A stretch of 56,257 nucleotides of DNA, from positions 1 to 56,257 of the forward strand of contig CAJJAT010000032.1 of assembly GCA_905182175.1 (NCBI GenBank), given 5' to 3'. Made by a program: the position numbers and the translations under genes. The stretch comes from Flavobacteriales bacterium UBA1494. Lineage in GTDB: Bacteria; Bacteroidota; Bacteroidia; Flavobacteriales_E; Vicingaceae. Every line of letters starts with the position of its first letter. Within the stretch, counting starts at the first letter, position 1. The notes beneath the pieces are model-generated. The model made no database searches. It was not told the DNA's origin and saw nothing but the letters and a program-made list of their open reading frames with translations. Below, piece by piece: positions 9,457 to 18,367 of the stretch.

Positions 9457-9506
9457 AAAAAAGCCACTTTAATACTACCGCAATTTAAGCAATAGTATTA
9501 AAGTGG
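9457..9506 (-). terminator. Intrinsic terminator of rpsU, abutting xerC
   Basis: A perfect 14-bp inverted repeat (9464-9477 with 9493-9506) has a 15-nt loop and is followed on the minus strand by a C and six T residues (9457-9462). It lies 30 nt after the rpsU stop codon. The xerC ATG (9454-9456) starts immediately after the T-run. Confidence 0.9.
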
Positions 9507-9536
9507 TACTATATTGTGAAGTTAAAAAAGTTTTAA

Positions 9537-9731
9537 TTAAGCCTCTTCTTCTCTTTGCATTTTCTCTACGTAAATCGCCTTTTTTATCTGCTCTCTTCTA
9601 ATTATTGATGGCTTATCAAACTGCTGTCTGGCTCTTAGTTGTCTTACAGTTCCAGTTCTTTCAAACTTCTTCTTAAACTTTTTTAGAGCTCTTTCTATGT
9701 TTTCGCCTTCTTTGACAGGTACTATTAACAT
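9537..9731 (-). CDS. rpsU: 30S ribosomal protein S21
   Basis: S21 is a small basic protein of the 30S platform near the anti-Shine-Dalgarno region; in Bacteroidota, S21 with S6 and S18 has been linked to sequestering the 16S 3' end. The 64-residue protein starts MLIVPVKEGENIERALKKFK and contains RTGTVRQLRARQQFDKPSII, with a basic C-terminus. Length and sequence are typical. It has its own -7 box about 25 nt upstream and a strong terminator downstream, so it is probably transcribed mostly alone. Confidence 0.97.
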   Translation of the reverse strand: MLIVPVKEGENIERALKKFKKKFERTGTVRQLRARQQFDKPSIIRREQIKKAIYVEKMQREEEA

Positions 9732-9754
9732 GCGTCTTTATTTTTATTGGATGA

Positions 9755-9762
9755 CAAAAGTA
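9755..9762 (-). promoter_or_regulatory. Putative -7 box for rpsU
   Basis: TACTTTTG on the minus strand matches TAnnTTTG and ends 24 nt upstream of the rpsU ATG, placing a start site near 9749. A TTC rather than TTG stands at the expected -33 distance. It lies in the 52-nt gap after the acyl-CoA dehydrogenase gene. Confidence 0.5.
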
Positions 9763-9783
9763 ATGTTTTTTATTAAAATAGAA

Positions 9784-10926
9784 CTACTCTTTTAAAATAT
9801 CTCTTGAGATAACTAATTTTTGTATTTCTGAGGTCCCTTCGCCTATTGTGCAAAGTTTTGAGTCTCTGTAAAACTTCTCAACTGGAAATTCCTTCGTGTA
9901 CCCGTAACCTCCAAAAATCTGAACCGCTTCATTCGCGACAGCCACGCAAACCTCTGATGCTTTATATTTAGCAATAGCTGACTCTTTCGTCATCTTTTGG
10001 CCTTTATTTTTCATATCTGCCGCTTGGTGAGTTAACAGTTCGGACGCTTCTATATCAGTAGCCATATCTGATAACTTAAAGGCTATTGCCTGAAAATTTG
10101 AAATTGATTGACCAAATTGATGTCTTTCCTTAGCGTATTTCTTCGCAGCTAAATAAGCTCCTTTCGCAATACCCAAAGAAAGAGCTGCAATGGATATTCT
10201 ACCACCGTCTAAAACTTTCATCGCCTGAGCAAACCCATTCCCGACTTTTCCCAACAACTGGTCTTTATGGATTCTGCAATCTGTAAAAACCAATTCTGCA
10301 GTTTCTGACGCCCTCATTCCTAACTTATCTTCTTTCTTTCCTGAATTAAATCCAAGTGTTCCTTTCTCCACGATGAAGGCAGACATTCCATGAGAATCGC
10401 CTTTCTCCCCTGTTCGAACAATGACCACAGCTACATCTCCTGAAATGGCATGTGTAATGAAGTTTTTAGCTCCGTTTAGGATATAATAGTCACCGTCCTC
10501 GATAGCAGTAGTATTCATACCTCCCGCATCAGAACCTGTATTATGCTCCGTTAATCCCCAAGCACCAATGTGCTCAGCTGTTGCCAGTTTTGGCAAATAC
10601 TTTTTCTTTTGAGATTCATTTCCAAAGGCTAAAATATGACCTGTACATAATGAATTGTGCGCAGCTACGGATAAACCTATTGATCCGCAAACCTTTGATA
10701 TTTCTGTAATCACAGTAATATATTCATGGTATCCGAAACCTGACCCACCATATACTTCGGGAACTAAAACGCCCATCATGCCTAGCTCACCCAACTTTTT
10801 CATGATGTGAATAGGAAATTCTTGAGACTCATCCCATTTCATTAAATCTGGTCGAATATACTTTTCTGCAAAATCCTTCGCCATCTGAGCGATCATCGTC
10901 TGGTTTTCTGTGTAGTTAAAATCCAT
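9784..10926 (-). CDS. Acyl-CoA dehydrogenase
   Basis: A flavin-dependent acyl-CoA dehydrogenase that oxidises acyl-CoA to trans-2-enoyl-CoA and passes electrons to ETF; it acts in fatty-acid or branched-chain amino-acid breakdown. The 380-residue protein has the N-terminal helical domain, the middle beta domain with the flavin-binding GAWGLTEHNTGSDAGG segment, and the C-terminal helical domain. The signature QIFGGYGYTKEFPVEKFYRD is present, and the catalytic glutamate is expected in the final IGEGTSEIQK region. Length and motifs match short/medium-chain family members; the exact chain-length preference cannot be read. It ends 52 bp before rpsU and follows apt by 2 bp, so these two are probably cotranscribed. 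Confidence 0.93.
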   Translation of the reverse strand: MDFNYTENQTMIAQMAKDFAEKYIRPDLMKWDESQEFPIHIMKKLGELGMMGVLVPEVYGGSGFGYHEYITVITEISKVCGSIGLSVAAHNSLCTGHILAFGNESQKKKYLPKLATAEHIGAWGLTEHNTGSDAGGMNTTAIEDGDYYILNGAKNFITHAISGDVAVVIVRTGEKGDSHGMSAFIVEKGTLGFNSGKKEDKLGMRASETAELVFTDCRIHKDQLLGKVGNGFAQAMKVLDGGRISIAALSLGIAKGAYLAAKKYAKERHQFGQSISNFQAIAFKLSDMATDIEASELLTHQAADMKNKGQKMTKESAIAKYKASEVCVAVANEAVQIFGGYGYTKEFPVEKFYRDSKLCTIGEGTSEIQKLVISRDILKE

Positions 10927-10928
10927 AG

Positions 10929-11456
10929 TTAGTAGTTGACTAATCCTTTAATATTATTATTATACTTTGAAAGATACTCCACTCCGTTTAAGAAGTCAAG
11001 TATCACTAAAAATGAGAAACCGGCAACATGTGCTTTTTGTTTCAGAACAATTTCAGCAGCAGCGGCAGCAGTGCCACCCGTGGCTAACAAATCATCATGA
11101 ATCAAGATATTTGCTCCTTTTTTTATGGCATCTTCGTGAACTTCAATTTCAGCAGAGCCATATTCTAAGTCGTATTTGTGTGACACTGTTTTATACGGTA
11201 ACTTACCTTTCTTCCGAACAGGAATAAAGGGTATACCTAATTCTTGAGCAATCAAGGGTCCCCAAAAGAATCCTCGACTTTCAACGCCCATAATCGCATC
11301 AACTCTCATTCCATCCATCAACCGAACGAATTCTTTTGTGATAGATTTAGTCAATGGTGGATTTTCTAATATTGGAGTTATATCTTTAAAGATAATGCCT
11401 TCTTTAGGAAAATCTTTTACGTCGCGAATGGAGTCTTTTATTTGTTTTTCGAGCAT
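10929..11456 (-). CDS. apt: Adenine phosphoribosyltransferase
   Basis: Purine salvage enzyme that makes AMP from adenine and PRPP in the cytoplasm. The 175-residue protein starts MLEKQIKDSIRDVKDFPKEG and has the adenine-specific FPKEGIIFKDITP segment. The PRPP-binding motif ILIHDDLLATGGTAAA and the VESRGFFWG loop are also present. Length is standard. It is two bases upstream of the acyl-CoA dehydrogenase start, suggesting a shared transcript, though no functional link between the two is obvious. Confidence 0.96.
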   Translation of the reverse strand: MLEKQIKDSIRDVKDFPKEGIIFKDITPILENPPLTKSITKEFVRLMDGMRVDAIMGVESRGFFWGPLIAQELGIPFIPVRKKGKLPYKTVSHKYDLEYGSAEIEVHEDAIKKGANILIHDDLLATGGTAAAAAEIVLKQKAHVAGFSFLVILDFLNGVEYLSKYNNNIKGLVNY

Positions 11457-11506
11457 GCCTTTATTGCATTATTAAGCAGCTGCAAAAAAACGAAAATTAA
11501 GACAGC

Positions 11507-12415
11507 TTAAAGCTCAATATATGGTTTTACTTTCTCGAAAATAGAATCATTAATTAGCAACGTCTTCTTCAAATCATCAATGTCTCTGTATTTCCCGTGC
11601 TGCTTCCTATAATTCACGATACCATTAGCTTGTTTCCAGTACAAATAGGGATGTGCTTTCAACTCTTCCTTCGTTGCAGAATTAATATTTAGTTTCCTTA
11701 TTTCCAACGAAACGAGAAGCAATTGGGTGTCCAATTTTATAAGAGTTTCTTCTTTTAATCCATAGATTTCATGTAGCTGATCTTTTGATATAAATCCACC
11801 GAGTTCTTCTCTTCGTTTAACGATTCGCTCGGCCAATACTTCTCCAATTCCATAGAGTTTCTTAAGCGCTGCTGTATCTGCAGTATTAATATCTACTTTA
11901 AGGTAAACTCTTGAGGACTTAGCATACTTTTTCTTTTCCCATTTTTTGAAAGCGCTTTTTTTCTTAGGGCTAAATTCAGGTAAAAGGATATGCGGTTCCA
12001 ATTGAGCATACAATTTATCACTGATTACAAACACCTTCTTTACTTCAACTTTTGAATCGAAACCTCCTATTTTGATCTTGTAATTCAGTAGTGTTTTCGT
12101 CTGCCTTTCACTCAGCCCAAATTCCATCCATTTTTCACCTGAAAGTTCATTTGGATCGAAATCTTCAACCTCCAAGACCGATTTTTGATACCTTCGTCTA
12201 AATTCCTTTTCATGAGCTAAACTCAAAACGCTTTCAATACTATCGATTTCAAACTGAAGTGCAGTTAAGTCTACTTTTTCAAATTCGTGTTTGGGATCGT
12301 AATCAAGAAGATAAAACCGAACTCCTAAAAACATTAAGAGTAACACAACTAGCGCAATTACTCCTTTCTGCTCTGACTTGCTAAAATAGAAGTAATCTTT
12401 AACCTGCTGTTTCAT
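11507..12415 (-). CDS. Membrane-anchored helix-hairpin-helix (ComEA-like) protein
   Basis: A 302-residue protein with one N-terminal transmembrane helix (about residues 18-36, GVIALVVLLLMFLGVRFYLL) and a long extracytoplasmic part. It has several helix-hairpin-helix repeats. The clearest are VDINTADTAALKKLYGIGEV with AERIVKRREELGG at about 175-205, and LNINSATKEELKAHPYLYWK at about 245-265. HhH repeats bind DNA backbone non-specifically, and ComEA uses them in DNA uptake. This architecture recurs in Bacteroidota, but its role there is not settled. The gene is four bases downstream of the lipoprotein gene 12420-13091 and 50 bp upstream of apt. A DNA-uptake function is only a suggestion. Confidence 0.8.
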   Translation of the reverse strand: MKQQVKDYFYFSKSEQKGVIALVVLLLMFLGVRFYLLDYDPKHEFEKVDLTALQFEIDSIESVLSLAHEKEFRRRYQKSVLEVEDFDPNELSGEKWMEFGLSERQTKTLLNYKIKIGGFDSKVEVKKVFVISDKLYAQLEPHILLPEFSPKKKSAFKKWEKKKYAKSSRVYLKVDINTADTAALKKLYGIGEVLAERIVKRREELGGFISKDQLHEIYGLKEETLIKLDTQLLLVSLEIRKLNINSATKEELKAHPYLYWKQANGIVNYRKQHGKYRDIDDLKKTLLINDSIFEKVKPYIEL

Positions 12416-12419
12416 GATT

Positions 12420-13091
12420 TTAGTTAATCACAAGCACAATGTCGGTTTGGGTTCCACAACCATTAAGGTTCACAGTAATTTTATTGAAAGAGGAGTCTGT
12501 GTTTCTCGCTATAGCTTTTGAACGAATAAACTCAGCAGTGCCTATTCCATAATAAAAGGTTTCCTCTACGTTGGTCGAGTTCGGCATGGAACTTTGAACT
12601 TGAATTGTATCTATGACCCCAGCGTTGGGTTGCACCATTTGATAGATTTCGTCATTACAGGTTGTACCGTAATAAAGAGTGTCATTTACACCAAAAACTC
12701 TAGAACCTGTAAGTTGAACTCCAACTTTCGAAATATCGTTTCTGTACAAGTTGATATTTACATCGGTATTCAAACTAATTGAACTAATCAATGTCTCAAA
12801 CCCTGTAGACTTTATTAGCAACAAGCTCCCTCTCCCGATATCTTCTTCTTCCAACTCATAGGTAAAGGTTAAGGTGCCATCAGCAGCTGTAATTCCACTG
12901 CCTAATATTATTGGAGAACTAAAACTAGTTATTCCATCAGTATTAGACTTTAGCGCAATTTCAGTATTCGACAAAGGAGTACTGCAGTCTTGGTAAACTT
13001 TTCCTGTAATAAGATTAACTCTAGTTTTCTCTTTACATGAAGTACCAAAGAGTATCGCTACAAAACTGACTATAAGAAGTACTCTCATCAT
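12420..13091 (-). CDS. Putative lipoprotein of unknown function
   Basis: A 223-residue protein with an N-terminal lipoprotein signal: hydrophobic [19 protein letters not shown] with a lipobox-like GTSC, so Cys19 would carry the lipid. The mature part begins with a carboxypeptidase-regulatory-like beta-sandwich pattern ([20 protein letters not shown] and the [20 protein letters not shown] strand pattern). No catalytic motif was recognised. Its ATG overlaps the TGA of the upstream symporter gene (ATGA), and it is four bases upstream of the HhH protein gene, so the three form one transcription unit. The start could also be the next codon, a second ATG at 13088. Function unknown. Confidence 0.75.
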   Translation of the reverse strand: MMRVLLIVSFVAILFGTSCKEKTRVNLITGKVYQDCSTPLSNTEIALKSNTDGITSFSSPIILGSGITAADGTLTFTYELEEEDIGRGSLLLIKSTGFETLISSISLNTDVNINLYRNDISKVGVQLTGSRVFGVNDTLYYGTTCNDEIYQMVQPNAGVIDTIQVQSSMPNSTNVEETFYYGIGTAEFIRSKAIARNTDSSFNKITVNLNGCGTQTDIVLVIN

Positions 13092-14890
13092 TTAAATTTT
13101 TTGATTGCTCCACTTTTTACTCTTGAAAGGTAAGACGCTAGATCCTCTTTTACTTCCTTAGACATTATTATTAGGCCAATGATATTAGGAAAAGCCATTC
13201 CTAGAATCATTAAATCTGAAAAATCTAATACCGCTCCTAGCTCCATGATGGAGCCAATAAAAACAAATACACAGAAAATAAATTTATACAAATATCCTGC
13301 GACCTTACTATTACCGAACAAATAACTCCATGCCTTTAACCCGTAATACGACCACGAAATCATTGTTGAAAAAGCAAACAAGAGTATTGCCACAACTAAA
13401 ACCTTGGAAAACCATGGAAAAACACTTCCGAATGCTTCTGAAGTAAGTTCCGCCCCTTCTAAACCTGATGCTCCATCTGCAAAACCGGTAAAGATCAAAA
13501 CCAAAGCGGTCATCGTACACACTACTACTGTATCTACAAACGGCTCAAGCAAAGCTACAATACCCTCACTCACGGGCTCATCTGTCTTGGATGCAGAATG
13601 GGCAATTGAAGCGGACCCGACTCCAGCTTCATTCGAAAATGCTGCTCTTTGAAATCCAACAATTAAAACGCCTATTATGCCACCTTTTAGAGCGGGTGCA
13701 CTAAAAGCTCCATTAAAAATTTCAATAAAGACTGAACCAATGTTGCTATAGTTCATCCCAATAATCACAAGTGAAAAAGAAACATAGAGAATCGCCATAA
13801 AGGGAACAATTTTATCAGTCACTTTAGCTATACTCTTAATCCCTCCAATAATAACTACACCTACTAAAACAGCCAATATTATTCCAAACATTACACCACT
13901 ATCTTCCATTGCAGGAAAAGTTGAAGATATTTGTGCGAATGCTTGGTTAGCTTGAAACATGTTTCCCCCTCCAAAAGAACCTCCAATACACAATACTGAA
14001 AATACCACGGCCAATACTTTGCCTAAACCACCGAGATTCTTTTTCTTTAATCCTTCGCTCAAGTAATACATTGGCCCTCCTGAGATTTCGCCGTTCTCAC
14101 CAACTTTTCTGTATTTTACACCCAATGTACATTCAACGAATTTCGATGACATTCCAATTAAACCTGCAATTATCATCCAAAAAGTAGCACCTGGACCACC
14201 TAACGTAATTGCCACTGCCACCCCTGCAATATTACCTAAGCCAACAGTTGCTGATAACGCTGTAGTTAATGCTTGGAAGTGAGAAACTTCTCCATCCCCT
14301 TTTGCAGAGGGATCTGTAAATTTCCCTGCAACCAGCTGCAAAGCATGCTTGAAGCCCCTCACATTAATCAATTTCATTCGAATTGTGAAGAATATTGCAC
14401 CTAGAACCAACCAAACAACGATAAATGGAATACCTTTAGTCTGCTTATCTCCGTTTGGATGTAAAACGGGATCTACCCCGTTGTCTTTATAAACGACAGG
14501 GTTGTAAATCCCGATGAAAGAAAAGGGATCCCAGAATAAGAAATCTGCCATCACCCCAACTATTGGAACAAAAGCAGAATTAATTCCTTCTTCAAATGAT
14601 TGAACTTTAATTTTCCCATTCAACGTTTCAATTTTCCCATCAGCATCAGTTATTACGACAGAAAATTCACTCCCCTCGGTTAATCCTTCGCAATTACTAG
14701 ACTCTAAATCGGTGTCCTGCTTAGACCATTTATAAGTAAAAGGAGCGGTTCCTCCGGATGTAACAACGTACGCTTTTCCATCATTAATTGCTGGAGATGT
14801 ATTTTCAATTTTTAAATCAGCAGTAAAGTCTGCTGCAACGATTGAAAAAGAAACAATGGTAAGGATTATTGTAAGTGCATTCTTTAGCAT
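13088..14890 (-). CDS. Alanine/glycine:cation symporter (AGCS) with extracytoplasmic SprB-like domain
   Basis: A sodium- or proton-coupled amino-acid symporter of the AGCS family in the inner membrane. From the ATG at 14890 it has 600 residues, longer than the 450-500 usual for the family. The extra part is an N-terminal signal-like helix ([20 protein letters not shown]) and one domain at about residues 20-100 with [12 protein letters not shown] and [12 protein letters not shown], resembling a SprB repeat. The transporter part follows, with the AGCS signature [20 protein letters not shown] and [15 protein letters not shown] longer frame reaching 15025 exists, but it would overlap the reductase gene, and a good promoter (14920-14951) lies 23 nt upstream of the 14890 ATG, so the shorter start is chosen. 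Confidence 0.9.
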   Translation of the reverse strand: MLKNALTIILTIVSFSIVAADFTADLKIENTSPAINDGKAYVVTSGGTAPFTYKWSKQDTDLESSNCEGLTEGSEFSVVITDADGKIETLNGKIKVQSFEEGINSAFVPIVGVMADFLFWDPFSFIGIYNPVVYKDNGVDPVLHPNGDKQTKGIPFIVVWLVLGAIFFTIRMKLINVRGFKHALQLVAGKFTDPSAKGDGEVSHFQALTTALSATVGLGNIAGVAVAITLGGPGATFWMIIAGLIGMSSKFVECTLGVKYRKVGENGEISGGPMYYLSEGLKKKNLGGLGKVLAVVFSVLCIGGSFGGGNMFQANQAFAQISSTFPAMEDSGVMFGIILAVLVGVVIIGGIKSIAKVTDKIVPFMAILYVSFSLVIIGMNYSNIGSVFIEIFNGAFSAPALKGGIIGVLIVGFQRAAFSNEAGVGSASIAHSASKTDEPVSEGIVALLEPFVDTVVVCTMTALVLIFTGFADGASGLEGAELTSEAFGSVFPWFSKVLVVAILLFAFSTMISWSYYGLKAWSYLFGNSKVAGYLYKFIFCVFVFIGSIMELGAVLDFSDLMILGMAFPNIIGLIIMSKEVKEDLASYLSRVKSGAIKKFK

Positions 14891-14919
14891 AAAGGAGATG
14901 TTTTTTTGTGGTAAGCGAA

Positions 14920-14951
14920 CAAATATAAGAAAGCAAAGTAAGACTAGGCAA
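14920..14951 (-). promoter_or_regulatory. Promoter of the symporter operon
   Basis: On the minus strand TTG (14951-14949), 21 nt and TATATTTG (14927-14920) match the Bacteroidota TTG-N19-21-TAnnTTTG promoter. The predicted start near 14914 leaves a 23-nt leader before the ATG at 14890. It overlaps the end of the upstream reductase region and supports the shorter symporter start. Confidence 0.65.
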
Positions 14952-14957
14952 GTATTA

Positions 14958-15866
14958 CTAATTGAATTGAGATTCCAAAAATTTAATTCCTTCTTCGAAA
15001 CTAACAGGGTTGTAACCCAACTCATTTACTGCTTTATCCAAAATAAACCCTGTTCTAGGTGGTCGCTTAGCAGCTTGATTTAACGAAGCGGTAGTTATTT
15101 CTTCAATATAACTTTCATCAAGTTTATAGTATTTTGCGACTCTTCGAACCAACTCTACGATGCTCATTATATCTTTTCCTGAAAGGTGATAAATTCCAGC
15201 TGCTTCCTTTTTTGCAATTAAAACACAACCTTTCGCTAGATCTTCAGCTAGTGTTGGCGAACGAAACTGATCGTTTACGATAGTCAACTTCTTCTTTTTC
15301 TCTAAAGCACCTTTCGCCCAAAGTACAATGTTCGAACGGCTCATATCTTCAACAATTCCGTAAACGATTATCGTTCTAGCGATGGCCCAAATGCAGGTTG
15401 AGTTCTGTAGTAATATTTCTGCTGCTAATTTCGATTCGCCATAATAACTTAAGGGGTTTGGTTGGTCTGTTTCCTTATAAGGACCCGCTTCTCCGTCAAA
15501 AATAAAATCAGTGGATAAATGAATAAGATGTGTCACATGTATTTTTGAGGCCGCAATTAAATGCTCAACTGCTGTGACATTTAACAACCAACACTCCTTT
15601 TTATTACTCTCGCAAGCATCTACATTTGTCATTGCGGCGGTATTAATCACCACTTCCGGCTTAAACTTATCAAACACTCTCATTACATCTTTTGCAGAAG
15701 TAATGTCCATAGATTCGTAGGTAAAGCCTGTCACTTTTAAAATCCTATTTTCTCCTCTCGATGTCGCAATCAGTTCAATTTCACTATCACTTGCAAGCAG
15801 AGCCACTAACTTTTGGCCCAACAGTCCATTTGAACCAGTTACTAATATCTTTTTCTTCATTCCCAT
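14958..15866 (-). CDS. RmlD-like SDR family reductase (dTDP-4-dehydrorhamnose reductase family)
   Basis: An extended short-chain dehydrogenase with an N-terminal NAD(P)-binding glycine motif ([17 protein letters not shown], about residues 9-25). It has the Tyr-x-x-x-Lys catalytic pair in [14 protein letters not shown] and the RmlD-type segments [17 protein letters not shown] and [17 protein letters not shown]. The 302-residue length suits the RmlD substrate-binding family, whose type enzyme makes dTDP-L-rhamnose. No other rhamnose genes are nearby, so the substrate is open. The gene stands alone between a 1-kb gene-free stretch and the symporter promoter. Confidence 0.85.
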   Translation of the reverse strand: MGMKKKILVTGSNGLLGQKLVALLASDSEIELIATSRGENRILKVTGFTYESMDITSAKDVMRVFDKFKPEVVINTAAMTNVDACESNKKECWLLNVTAVEHLIAASKIHVTHLIHLSTDFIFDGEAGPYKETDQPNPLSYYGESKLAAEILLQNSTCIWAIARTIIVYGIVEDMSRSNIVLWAKGALEKKKKLTIVNDQFRSPTLAEDLAKGCVLIAKKEAAGIYHLSGKDIMSIVELVRRVAKYYKLDESYIEEITTASLNQAAKRPPRTGFILDKAVNELGYNPVSFEEGIKFLESQFN

Positions 15867-16863
15867 TTAGTGATTTCTTTATTTAATTTTTTAATTCCAA
15901 CGCAAACACTTTCGGTCCTCGTATATAATCTCTTCCAGTGATGAGTACAAAATGTATTTACTTCCTTTATCCTATAAATCAACAATATTAGCACCGTAAT
16001 TTTTTCTCATGTCACTCGCAGCAAAGGAATTATTTTAAAACTCATTCTACAAACTTTCAGAACTAATTTATTTCCAAAAAGATGTTTTCATCTTTTCCAA
16101 ATAAGTAATTGAGAAATTAGGCGGCATCAAGCTTTATGCGTAATAATGCCATACACATACCTACAACTATTTGATGCACAAAAACTTTACTAGCATGTGT
16201 AATATTAAGCTTGTTTCCCAATGAATATTTAGATGCCCTGCTAATCGCCAGTAAACTTACACTCATTTTCTGTGTAGTTAATACTACAAATAGATGACCT
16301 GCACGTTCAGTTAGATTCGTTATAACGGTCTTTACATTTTACTATTCCAGACTGAATTGATGTTTTATCCTCAGTTACTCCATTTTCTAAATGGCTGCAG
16401 CAATTACCAATGGTCGATTGGATAATGGCTTCTGAATTTTTCTCTACTCAAAAACTATCACCGTCTAAATTTCTTAGCTCCTTAACTATTTACGACTGGT
16501 TTCAGGCACAACCAAAAATAGTAACGTGAACATAGCATGTTTCCCATTTTTTCACTACTAAAAGTTCTAGATGATTCTTTTTAAATTACCTCTTTGCTGG
16601 GTAAATAACAATTGTAGTGAGAACACAATTATAGGTACAAAAACTGAAAACCATTTAGGATCTGGTGAAATATCTTCTCGCATAAAACGAGGAGTTAAAC
16701 TTCTTAGATACGAATATATAAATTACTATTATTGCCCTATACAAGGATTATTAAAGGCATACTCTTCAATAATTAAAAACGCTCCAAACCAACAAATAGA
16801 ATTTACAGGACAATAAAAAAAATTAACTTTTTTAAACTTTGTGAACTACCTCTTAACAATCCG
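15867..16863 (-). other. About 1 kb without a convincing gene; possible gene remnant
   Basis: No credible intact coding region was found. A minus-strand open frame of 73 codons (16117-16338) has no start near its beginning and contains hydrophobic segments (KVFVHQIVVGMCMALLRIKL). Upstream of it, in other frames, there are frequent stops. This looks like a decayed gene, but I could not assign a family. A plus-strand frame at 16571-16816 (81 codons) has low-complexity, non-family-like content and no neighbours on that strand; it is not called. No hairpin with a T-run, tRNA or known structured RNA was recognised. Confidence 0.4.
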
Positions 16864-17088
16864 CTATATGTCCCAAATCGTCTTTCGCTTCTTTAATTTG
16901 AACATGTATTTATGCTCCAAGACAAAAGCCATTGGCAAATAAAGAATAATGGGTGACCCTAAAGTGAGGAAAGAAAAATAAATGAAAAATTTACGAATGT
17001 TTACAGATGGGAGACCTAACTTTTGCCCCCACCAGCCACATACTCCAAAAGCGTAGCGCTCAAAGAAATATTGAATTCTTTCAATCAT
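16864..17088 (-). CDS. PspC-domain small membrane protein
   Basis: A 74-residue protein resembling the short PspC proteins of Flavobacteriia. It has an amphipathic start (MIERIQYFFERYAFGVCGWW), a conserved GLPSVNIRKFFIYFSFLTLG turn entering a transmembrane segment (about residues 32-57), and a basic C-terminal tail. PspC in Proteobacteria senses envelope stress together with PspB; single short copies in Bacteroidota have no proven role. The start overlaps the end of the DUF2851 gene by eight bases, so the two are translationally coupled. Neighbouring psp genes are absent. Confidence 0.75.
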   Translation of the reverse strand: MIERIQYFFERYAFGVCGWWGQKLGLPSVNIRKFFIYFSFLTLGSPIILYLPMAFVLEHKYMFKLKKRKTIWDI

Positions 17089-18367
17089 TTTTATCAGGTT
17101 TTAAGATGGCAGTGCCAATGGCGCAAGATAAACATTTTTTATTGCTACAATTTTCATTTTTTAGTTGAATCAATGCTTGCGAATCATAAGCTGTGCTGAT
17201 TGGCATTCCTAAATCTTTCCACTTTTTGGTAATTGCGTTTTTCTCCCACTTAATTTCCTGAAGAAAAGACAATGCCCTATCTTGAATAGTCTCATCTGCC
17301 ATCTGTCTACCGTAATTAAATAGCAAGGGAATGACAACATTGATTAAAATCACATCTACTGAAGATTTACCAAGGTGCTTAACTTCATTCTTTGCCGCAG
17401 GAATATCAAACTGATAGTGGGAATTAAAATATTCATAAGCACTTACCTTAAATTTATCGTAAAGCTGATCAACTGATTCTGCTTCTAAGATTGATTGAAA
17501 TAGGTTCAGGTTATTGGCAAAGATTGAAGCAAATTGAGCTATTCGAATGGTCGGAAAATTTGATGGTCGCATTCGCATAAATTTCCACACATTTTGTCCC
17601 AAAGCATGCAGTTGATGTTTATTCGCCAAAAACAAATACTCACGATTTAATTCCTGAGGGAAATTCCCATTCAAGTTCTCGTTTAAGAATCCCGCTTGTC
17701 CAAAAAGCAAGGCCAAAAGTTGTTTTTCATTATTACGGTATTTCCTAATGATATTAAAGTCAATTGAGGTTGCTAACAATTCAAAAGGAACGGCATTTAC
17801 CTTAAATCCAAAATACTTTGCTAAAAGCTGAAATAAGCTTGCTTCCCAGTCATTTTTAGTGAGTGACAATATTTGATTCAACCGGTTTGATTTTGTTTCC
17901 AAACGGTCAATCATCATTCTTTCGATGACTTGGACTTTTGTGAATTGGTCTACTTTCCCAATCTCACTTTCACAAGGAATCCAAGTTCTAGAATTCTGCA
18001 GGACATCATATTTATCGAATACTGATTTTTGAATCAAGCCTTTTAGTTCAATGGTTGGAACCTTTTGTCCATTTTGCTGAACTACAGATTGATCATCTTC
18101 CCACACTACGTGCAGAATAATTTTACTGTAGTTCTCATCAAATTGATGTTTGTGCAGAAACCAATGACTAGACTTTGTATGTATTTCGATGTTACCAACC
18201 CACAGCGTTGCTCCAATTTTAACTTGACCATTAAAAAAGTCAGGACCAGCATCAAAATTCTGACTCCCAGATTTTATAACTTGAACAGATTCATGTTCTG
18301 TTGTCATTAAATCTAAAAGACTAAAAAGTTGAAACTTCCAAACGTAATGCAGTAACTCTTCGTTCAT
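17081..18367 (-). CDS. DUF2851 family protein
   Basis: A 428-residue protein matching the Bacteroidota family DUF2851. Recognisable segments are MNEELLHYVWKFQLFSLLDL at the start, SGSQNFDAGPDFFNGQVKIG, and GNIEIHTKSSHWFLHKHQFD, which is rich in acidic residues and histidines and resembles nuclease-like metal sites. A Cys cluster lies near the end (NCSNKKCLSCAIG). No signal peptide is seen, so it is cytoplasmic. The function of the family is unknown; the D/E/H-rich N-terminal part makes a metal-dependent activity possible but unproven. It overlaps the downstream PspC gene and follows a 950-bp gene-free stretch. Confidence 0.85.
   Translation of the reverse strand: MNEELLHYVWKFQLFSLLDLMTTEHESVQVIKSGSQNFDAGPDFFNGQVKIGATLWVGNIEIHTKSSHWFLHKHQFDENYSKIILHVVWEDDQSVVQQNGQKVPTIELKGLIQKSVFDKYDVLQNSRTWIPCESEIGKVDQFTKVQVIERMMIDRLETKSNRLNQILSLTKNDWEASLFQLLAKYFGFKVNAVPFELLATSIDFNIIRKYRNNEKQLLALLFGQAGFLNENLNGNFPQELNREYLFLANKHQLHALGQNVWKFMRMRPSNFPTIRIAQFASIFANNLNLFQSILEAESVDQLYDKFKVSAYEYFNSHYQFDIPAAKNEVKHLGKSSVDVILINVVIPLLFNYGRQMADETIQDRALSFLQEIKWEKNAITKKWKDLGMPISTAYDSQALIQLKNENCSNKKCLSCAIGTAILKPDKND

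Noticed and set aside
14891-15025. N-terminal extension of the symporter to 15025
   Set aside because: It would overlap the reductase gene and read through a well-matched promoter; the 14890 start gives a normal signal-like helix.
16571-16816. Plus-strand 81-codon frame
   Set aside because: No family resemblance, no promoter or neighbours on that strand, and composition like the surrounding non-coding DNA.
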